From Bostrychus sinensis (Eukaryota; Chordata; Actinopteri; Gobiiformes; Eleotridae): a stretch of 64,000 nucleotides of DNA. Shown piece by piece: positions 56,960 to 64,000 of the stretch. The notes below the pieces were generated by a model, which searched no databases, was not told the DNA's origin, and saw nothing but the letters and a program-made list of their open reading frames with translations. The stretch lies in contig CM036251.1 of NCBI GenBank assembly GCA_020698575.1, positions 37,344,288 through 37,408,287 of the forward strand. The letters are read 5' to 3'. Made by a program: the position numbers and the translations under genes. Positions within the stretch are counted from its first letter, which is position 1; each line of letters starts with the position of its first letter.

Positions 56960-58130
56960 AAGGCGTTCCCACGCCAGCTGAGAGATGTAGTCCCTCCAGC
57001 GTGTCCTAGGTCTTCCCCGGGGCCTCCTACCGTTGGGACATGCCCGGAACCCCTCCCCAGGGATGCGTCTCGGAGGCACCCAAAACAGATGCCCAAGCCA
57101 CCTCAGCTGGTTCCTCTCGATGTGGAGGAGCAGCGGCTCTACTCCGAGCTCCTCCTAGGTAACCAAGTTCCTCACCCTATGTCTAAGGGTGTGCCCAGCC
57201 ACCCTACGGAGGAAACTCATTTGTATCCGAGATCTTGTCCTTTCAGTCATGACCCAAAGCTCATGACCATAGGTGAGAGTAGGAACGTAGATTGACCGGT
57301 AAATCGAGAGCTTTGCCTTTCGGCTCAGCTCCTTCTTCACCACAACAGACCGATACAACGACCACATTACTGCAGACGCTGCACCAATCCGTCTGTCAAT
57401 CTCACGCTCCACCCTTCCCTCACTCGTGAACAAGACCCCGAGATACTTTAACTCCTCCACTTGAGGCAGGAACTCTCCCCCAACTTGGAGAGGGCAAGCC
57501 ACCCTTTTCCAGTCGAGAACCATGTGGACATCCTGTGGTCCCCAAACCAGACTCCCTCCGGCCCTTGGCTGTGCCTAGAAATTTTGTCCATAAAAATAAT
57601 GAACAGCCCTGCCAGAGTCCAACATGCACTGGAAAAAGGTCTGACTTACAACTGGCAATGCGGACCAAGCTCCTGCTCCGGTTGTACAGGGACTGGACAG
57701 CCCCTAGCAGAGGGTTGAAGTCCCCAGTAGAATGACGGAGTCCCCAGTTGGAGCACTTTCCAGCACCCCTCCCAGGGACTCCAAGAAGGCTGGGTACTCT
57801 ACACTGCCGTTCAGCCCGTAAGCCAAAACAACAGTGAGAGACCTGTGCCCAACCCGAAGGTGTAGGGACGCGAACCTCTCATTCACCGAGGAAAACTCCG
57901 AAACATGGCGGCTGAGCTGGGGAGCTATGAGGAAGCCCACACCAGCCCATCGCCTCTCACTGCGGGCAACGCCAGAGTAGAAGAGAGTCCAGCCCCTCTC
58001 AAGGAGTTGGGTTCCAGAACCCAAACCATGCGTGGAGGCGAGCCCGACTATCTCTAGTCAGTAACGCTCAACCTCCCGCACAAGCTCAGGCTCCTTTCCC
58101 CCCAGCGAGGTGACATTCCATGTCCCCAGA
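56960..58130 (-). pseudogene. Rex3/RTE-like ORF2 remnant
   Basis: From 58024 the minus strand reads [31 protein letters not shown] and [15 protein letters not shown], then [10 protein letters not shown], an AP-type endonuclease in which the usual GDFN is damaged. Next comes a shortened stretch (about 57600-57700) where the polymerase palm should be. From 57523 it reads MVLDWKRVACPLQVGGEFLP, VEELKYLGVLFTSEGRVERE, IDRRIGAASAVMWSLYRSV and YGHELWVMTERTRSRIQ. The C-terminal RWLGHLFW and PRTRWRDY-like region follows near 57000-57110. Frames are broken in several places. Confidence 0.85.
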
Positions 58131-58837
58131 GCTAGTTTCTGTGTCCAGGGATCTGGATGCCGAGGCCCCTGCCTTCAACCACCGCCCAATCCTCCTTGCA
58201 CTGACACCTTATGGTCCCTCCTGCAGGTGGTGGGTCCACAGGAGGCTCTGTCAGACATTTTTTGAAAATACCACAAAATCCAGCAATATTAGTAGAAATA
58301 GTTATCTTAGCAGGGTGCATGGTAATATTCCAATATTGCTAAATGTATCCAAGTTTGACAGGGTCAGGCAGGTTCTATAGTTCAGTATTTTGTTGTTTTA
58401 GGCCACAACCACATGTCAACTCCATCAGCTAATTTCCGAGATCTTTTCAATAAACATAGTTAATTTTAGTCTCCTAAAGGACATTTTAGTCTCCTGAAAT
58501 GTAAAACTAAAATTGCTGCTACAGATCTTCTGTGTTCATGTGAACAAATGCCTTTTTGTCATCTTTGTCAGCTCTGGATATTTTACCAGTCAAGTTGTTT
58601 GTATAGTATGTTTTTTTGAGTACAGCCATCTTTTTATTTAGGGGCTTTGTTTTGTAATGAACAGATCCACAGTAGGAATCAGAAATGTTCAGCCTCCTCA
58701 CTTCAAATGATGATGTGAATGAAAGATACTGAGAATAAATGAGAAAACTCATTAAACAAAAAAGACTATGTTCCGTATCTAAGTTATTTTGACTTAACTT
58801 TAAAGTTCATATGAAAATGTGGGTCTTCCAACACAGG

Positions 58838-59124
58838 CAGTATTATTCAGCCCTAAGCTTCAGGATTTGTGGCACATCTTTTCACTTTTATCACTTGTAA
58901 CAAATGTTTTGGGTCTCTGCTAACAAGCCTGTTACATCTCTCCACTGGAATCTTTGCTCATTCTTCACGCACAGAAGCCTCTAGCTCAGAGATGTTTGAT
59001 AGTCTCTGCTGCAGCTGCCTTTTTAAAATCCCACCAAAGATTTTCAGTGGGATTATTTGTGACTGTGAAGGCCACTCCTAAATCCTTAACTTTGGGGGGT
59101 TGAATATTTCTGATTGCAACTGTA
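58838..59124 (-). mobile_element. Tc1/mariner-like remnant, one end only
   Basis: The right edge reads GGGTTGAATATTTCTGATTG CAACTGTA, a Tc1-type terminal repeat seen widely in fish. The body holds CTAACAAGCCTGTTACATCT and CCCACCAAAGATTTTCAGTG GG. The other end and the transposase are missing. Confidence 0.5.
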
Positions 59125-59496
59125 TTGAATATGTGAGATAAAATGACTAAAAACTGTTTTATCTCTTAGATATGAGTCTACTCCATGCATGTCAGTATAA
59201 CCTTCACATACAGTTTATTGAAAAACTCTTTTTGTTACAAAAAAAAAAAAGTTGGGAGCTCAAAAGGCAGTAGTTCAATATTTATATTTTTATTTATATT
59301 TATATAATATTTATATTTGTTTCAATATAGTGTGCTGTTTTGCCTCTCTCAGGTGTCAGGTGCTTGTCCCAATACAACTGAAATATTAATGAAAAATATA
59401 ATTTGTTTTAAGTCAGAGTTCAACATGTTTGGAGAAATCACATCGAAATATATGTGAATATGTATTTTTTTTTTTTAAATACCCAAAACACTACAC

Positions 59497-59770
59497 CATC
59501 TATCTGGAACCTGGGTCGTGGAGGCAGCAGTCTAAGCAGAAATGCCCAGACTTTCCTCTCCCCAGAGCAGGAGAATCCCAAGGCATTCCCTGGCCAGCCA
59601 AGAGATAGAGTCCCTCCAGCATGTCCTAGGTCTCCCCTGGGGCCTCCTCCCATTGAGACATGCCCAGAACACCTCCCCAGACGGAGTAGGTGAGAGTAGG
59701 AACGTAGATTGACCAGTAAAACGAGAGCTTTTGCTTTTCCCTACACTTCCTTCTTCACCACAGACACATC
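59497..59770 (-). mobile_element. Rex3-like LINE 3' fragment
   Basis: GGCAGCAGTCTAAGCAGAAA TGCCCAGAC, CAAGGCATTCCCTGGCCAGC and GTGAGAGTAGGAACGTAGAT match the element at 56374-58250 in the same sense. It skips part of the middle, so it carries an internal deletion as well as 5' truncation. Confidence 0.8.
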
Positions 59771-60429
59771 AACTGTATTACTGCAGACAAATTGTGTTAT
59801 TAAAAGATGAGTGAAAGACATTGCTCAACAATAATTCTACTAATTGACGTTGTGGGTGCGGTTTATTTGTCTCTCACTGTTAGATAATCTCATGGACTTT
59901 GTTCCCTCTTTGCTCTTTGGTTACTTTGTGTGTAAATATTAACACAGGCACTTGAATGCAACATTTAACATTGACATGATTTCCGTGCCCCAGGTCAGCT
60001 GAGTAAAGTAAAATAATACTTCTGGTGTACTGGGCGACTGCAGATTGACTGAGTGCATGTATACGTGATATACAGACCTCTTTGTTTTTGATTATAATAG
60101 TAGTGGAAGCACACACACGCTGCGCTCAGGCCTGCTTTCTCAAAAGACCAGTGTGCGTCACAGAACCACAATCATTCTTCTGTTCCTTGAGGACAGGGTG
60201 AGACACAGACACTGCCTTTATTTCAACTTTACACTGTTAGTCATGTTATCATATCAGATGGACTCTTTTGTCCACTGGCAAAGTAATAGATGCTGAAATC
60301 TTTATAAGTATAAAGGTACAGTAAGCAGCATGTGCTCTACTGGTTTAAAAACAGTACTGCAGTCTAAATCAAAACAATGCTCTGTGGGTTGCCAGTCTTT
60401 CTGCTTTTCTGATTTTGGACGATCAGCAA

Positions 60430-60870
60430 TGCAGGGTTTTAGGACCCAAAAGTAAACATAAACAACGTTGCCATTATTCATTCATTCATCTTCTTCCGCT
60501 TATTCTCCGCTCATTCCAGTTGCGGGTGACTGGAGCTTATCCCAGTAACTTTGGGCCTTAGGTGGGGTACACCCTGAACAGGGGCCAGCTAGTCACATGG
60601 CTGACACAGAGACACAGACAGACAGACAGACAGACAGTCAGACAGACGTATGTATTTATGTATGTATGATTGTATGTATGTATGTATTATGTAAAAGATG
60701 TTTTATTTATTGTGAATAAATCAGCTGTACCATTGTTATTGGAACTGTTATCAAAATAATAATATTTGATTTAAATATGTTTACCTCATATCTTGTGACA
60801 CATGTGGGTCATTTATTTGAAATATCAAGAAATAAATACTGCTAATAGAACCTTTAAAGCTGGCAATAAT
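60430..60870 (+). repeat. Dispersed repeat family R2, copy 3, interrupted
   Basis: GTTGCCATTAT, GTGAATAAATCAGCTGTACC, ATTTGATTTAAATATGTTTA and a terminal ACCTTTAAAG match copies 1 and 2. The copy is split by the insertion at about 60478-60689. Confidence 0.75.
60478..60689 (+). mobile_element. Non-autonomous fish repeat with GACA/GTAT microsatellite
   Basis: Blocks CATCTTCTTCCGCTTATTCT, GACTGGAGCTTATCCCAG, GGTGGGGTACACCCTGAACA and a GACAGACA then GTATGTAT tail. ATTAT appears at both junctions with R2. The consensus is widespread in fish; its superfamily is not clear from the sequence. Confidence 0.6.
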
Positions 60871-61244
60871 GTGCTAAAATATGATTCAAACTAAAAGTGA
60901 ACAGGTCATTGTCAACTACAGCAGTCTTTCCCGAAGTCAAGAGCATCGTGGCCCCCTTAAAAATCAGAAAATCCCACGCAGACCCCCATCACTAAAACTT
61001 CTCTATATTCAAAAATGTGTCATGTTTTTCTTTATAGATTTCTATTTTTAAAAATGGCAAAAAACAGACTGATGGCTAAAAATTGCTAAAAAGTGATATT
61101 GTACTTAACACAATTTCTTTGTATATACTTAATATAGACAACCTCTTGCAGCCCCCCTGCAGTACTTCTGTGGCCCTGGACCCCACTTTTAGAACCACAG
61201 AACTACAGTATATACAGTACGTAGCTATAATAAGACCTATTATC

Positions 61245-61680
61245 AGAGGTGGGCAGACTCAACAAAAAATGTACTCAAGTAACAGTATTGTTACTTGAAA
61301 ATAATATTACTAAAGTAGAAGTAAAAAGTATCCATTCAAATGAAAAAAAAAATTAAGTATTTGGTGAGAAAGTTCTGAATAACTGTTTGTGACAATGTGA
61401 CAATTCTTGAAATTTCAAATTTTAAAATAAAGTTCATCTTTATAAAAGAACTAAGTGCAGCAAAAGAAACACACATTTACAAATCTTCACGTTTTCACGA
61501 CAGAAAGCTTCTAGTAGAGTAGCCATAACTGTACTCATGTAAGAGTATTGTTACTTCAAATTACTATATTACTCAAGAGGAAATCAAACGTATGTGGTGA
61601 TAAAACTATTCTTAGAAGTTAAATCTATTCAAAAAGTTACTCAAGGATAAGTAACAGAGTAAATGTAACTCATTAATACA
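61245..61680. repeat. GTACTCAAGTAA-type dispersed MITE
   Basis: AGGTGGGCAGACTCAA start, then ACTCAAGTAACAGTATTGTT ACTT and later repeats of TACTCATGTAAGAGTATTGT TACTT. This pattern is a frequent fish MITE. The right end is not sharp. Confidence 0.5.
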
Positions 61681-62859
61681 TACGTCCGTGTATAACAACA
61701 GGGGTGTGTCTATGTTCCCACAGTCCTTTGTTCCCACATTTATATGATTATATTTGAGTAAGTTAACCCTAACCTCAACCCTTAGAGCACAGGGCTGTGC
61801 GGACATAGGGCCTAACATTGGGCCTTTTGCAAAAAAAAAAAAAAAAAAAATCTTAGAAACATGGGAACATGGGGCTGTGGGAACATAGGTCTCACCCTGT
61901 AATAACAAGTTGGTATGGACACAATAAACAAATTGCCTGAAGTTTAATCTCTTCAAAGTTCAACTTCACACAGCAGCCTGGCTCTGGTTACTGAGTAAAA
62001 CACAGCAAATAATACACTCTCCCATCAAGGCACAGTCAGTGTATACATGCAGGTTTCAGATTAGAGACCTAGTTCCATTAGAACCCAAGTTTTAAAATAC
62101 AGTTCTGCAGCATGTTTACAGTTTACAATATAGTACAAGCACTTGGACATATTCTAATGTCTGAAGGAATTCAGAGTTTTCTGTGATCGTGATTGTGAGA
62201 GGAATAATTGAGATTTTACATTTTTCATGATTATTGACCACAGAAAGAAATGCTGAGCATTAAATATTTTATTCACAATTATATTTAAGTCAGTCCAAAC
62301 TTTTTATTTTATTAATTTTTTTTTTTTTATTAAAGGCCACATATTGAAAAATCTAGGCAGAGGTTATGTATGTATATTGTGTATGTTAAGCCAGGGCTGC
62401 CAACTTTTCAGAAAACCTTGGAGTGAGATTTTGTGGGGCCAGCCAGCATTTTTCTGTGTACACGGTGAACCATTTTTATACAATTTAATATCAGTGTTTC
62501 TGAACAGGGACGTGCACAGAGATTTTGAAGGTCTGTTGCTCTAACCTTCACAAAGGACACTTGGTCCTAATTTTCACTCGCTTTGGTTAACCTACACACA
62601 TAGGCCTACAGATATTTCCCAAAAGATGCTGAATTTGACAATTGGTGTACAGATGATTCTCTATAATAAGCCCACAGGTGAGAGGCAAGCAAGAGATAGC
62701 CTATGGCAGCAGTTATATGTATTAGGGGGGTCTGGGGGCCCTTCCACAGAAACAAATCACAAGTTCAGAGCATGTAAACACACTTATTCCATATTTTGAG
62801 AATAGTGCAAGATACTTTCTAAAATTAACTTTGATTTCCACCCAGTTTCTAATGCACAC

Positions 62860-63470
62860 AGAACTCTGTTGGGATCTTACTCACAGTCTCATCATGTCTT
62901 TGTAGCTGTCCTTTTTTATTTCATCCATGGACATCTCTTTGCCCCCAACCCTCCACAAACCCTCTCCTCCAGGTCTCTTATCATTGCTGCCAGCCTTGAT
63001 TTACTGTATTTGGGTGGGGAGCACATCTGGAGCTGGTTTGGGGTGGCCAGCGTGCTTTTCCCCTTTATGTACTGGCATGTACGTATGAAGAGACAATATC
63101 CATCTGCGTCTCAGTCAAGTCAATGTAAAGACAGTGTTTGTGAGGTTACTACACAAACACTGATTGGAGAAGTTGCAATCATTTCAGTAACGCCACTGAA
63201 TGATGCTCGTCTGAACATCTATCATTCCGAGGTTTTATAGATGATTTGAATAGACTGGTTAGAGGCAAAACCAAAATGATTTTTTCCCCCAGTGCTTAGA
63301 GAATTCCTTGCATTCCCAACCGAGCGTCCGCCTAATCTATCTATGTGTGAGGCAGAGTGGGGGTGTGACCCGCTGTTGAACGTAAACCGTGCTCCATTGT
63401 TTCAGACAGAACAAGGGCTGCTTATGTAAAGTATTGATAAATATATAAGAGAACAGAGCATACTCTACTC
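62860..63470. other. myrf: Repeat-poor block in presumed myrf intron 1
   Basis: This stretch lacks recognised repeats and is less AT-rich than its surroundings. It contains a CCATTGTTTCAGACAGAACA AGGG segment (63392-63415) with two SOX-like cores (ATTGTT and AACAAG) in opposite orientation. The 123-codon open frame here (62869-63240) has no recognised domain and is not called as a gene. A regulatory role is a guess. Confidence 0.3.
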
Positions 63471-63814
63471 CTGTTGTTGTAAAGATTACGTCAGGGTCAG
63501 GCATTCAGGATTTGCACTGATTAAAACTCTCTCTATGGGAACTTAAGTGTTAAATAATAATAAAGCTTTTGTCCATAATGTACGGTACATGTCACCAGTG
63601 TGTGTGTGTTTGATCATCTCCAGAACTAATTATATCTGTTTGGACCAGCCATTAATATTGTTTTCCCAATCTACACAAAAAGTAAATCTACTGCTTGTTG
63701 ACTGTGGTTGGAATTGTATTTCAGTGTGGAAGAACATATGGACACCAATTCAACTGAGGTCATTTGAAGGCTATATTATATTATATTTTGCTTTTAATCA
63801 TATTTTTTAAAACA

Positions 63815-64000
63815 TTCTAGAACAGCAGCATGTTTTATAACCTTTAAACACATTATGTGACTAAAATAAAGGTTTTTTAATAAGTACTTTTCTAGTGAAA
63901 CAGGTGAAGAGACCAGTAGAGTGCAATGCTATGATGGTCTTTTGAACACAATTAGACAAAACAAAGAGCACTTCACTTCCTGAAACTTTTTGTATGATGT
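63815..64000 (+). repeat. Dispersed repeat family R1, copy 3 (cut by window end)
   Basis: GAACAGCAGCATGTTTTATA, ATTATGTGACTAAAATAAAG, CAGGTGAAGAGACCAGTAGA and TTTTTGTATGATG match 2095-2290. The rest lies beyond the window. Confidence 0.8.

Larger units (their letters stand above)
56374..58250 (-). mobile_element. Rex3/RTE-like LINE with 8-bp TSD
   Basis: TCAGACAT is duplicated at 56366-56373 and 58251-58258. The 3' end (left) carries CTATCCATCCATCTTCTTCC, the reversed GGATGGATGG tail typical of Rex3. The endonuclease and the C-terminal part of the protein are present but the polymerase core is deleted. A solo LTR splits it at 56491-56952. Confidence 0.9.

Noticed and set aside
62869..63240. 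123-codon open frame starting MGSYSQSHHVFVAVLFYF
   Set aside because: No domain, no codon or splice evidence. It lies in presumed intron DNA.

Overview
The window looks like a repeat-rich piece of a teleost fish chromosome. The grounds are spliced vertebrate genes, a mobile-element load typical of fish (Rex3/RTE-like and L2-like LINEs, Penelope, Tc1/mariner, hAT, CACTA-like elements, tRNA-like SINEs with an AAAGCGCTTTG...CTATATAAA tail), many microsatellites, and small CpG-rich promoters. All family calls rest on motifs and recall, not on database searches.

Two host genes can be supported. The first is tmem80 on the minus strand (2810-8749), a ciliary-type TMEM17/216/80-family four-helix membrane protein. 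It can be reconstructed as five exons with matching splice phases, giving about 152 aa. Its third intron (4.5 kb) is filled by a decayed hAT transposon and a copy of repeat family R1. The second is the 5' end of myrf on the plus strand: coding exon 1 at 35759-35804, encoding the N-terminal residues of myelin regulatory factor, preceded by a CpG-rich leader with short uORFs. I find no second myrf exon downstream, so 35805-64000 is probably all intron 1. A possible signal-peptide exon (8928-9039) faces away from tmem80 and is only tentative.

The rest is mobile DNA, much of it nested. 10243-17543 is a nearly complete 7.3 kb CACTA/EnSpm-like transposon. It has CACTGTAAACCCT termini, a TG target duplication, a zinc-finger transposase and a second spliced gene of unknown function, each only lightly broken. 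17786-19722 is a TG...CA insertion whose empty site survives in a neighbouring repeat copy. 20403-21338 is a hAT derivative with an exact 8-bp target duplication. 22176-23293 and 26129-28563 are Tc1-like elements, the latter with another Tc1 element inside it. 38512-43790 is a four-level nest: MITE, foldback element, L2-like LINE, Penelope. 49030-50646 is a 1.6 kb minisatellite of about 23-bp units. 54854-55082 is a Penelope remnant made of a perfect 86-bp inverted repeat. 56374-58250 is a Rex3-like LINE carrying a solo LTR of the same family as the one inside the CACTA-like element.

Several insertions have exact target-site duplications, so their relative order can be read directly. Stretches not listed (for example 4331-5329, 23294-24220, 24760-26126, 28570-29690, 33000-34590, 46600-47900, 52130-53090, 55100-55940, 61690-62850) are AT-rich DNA in which I recognise no gene.
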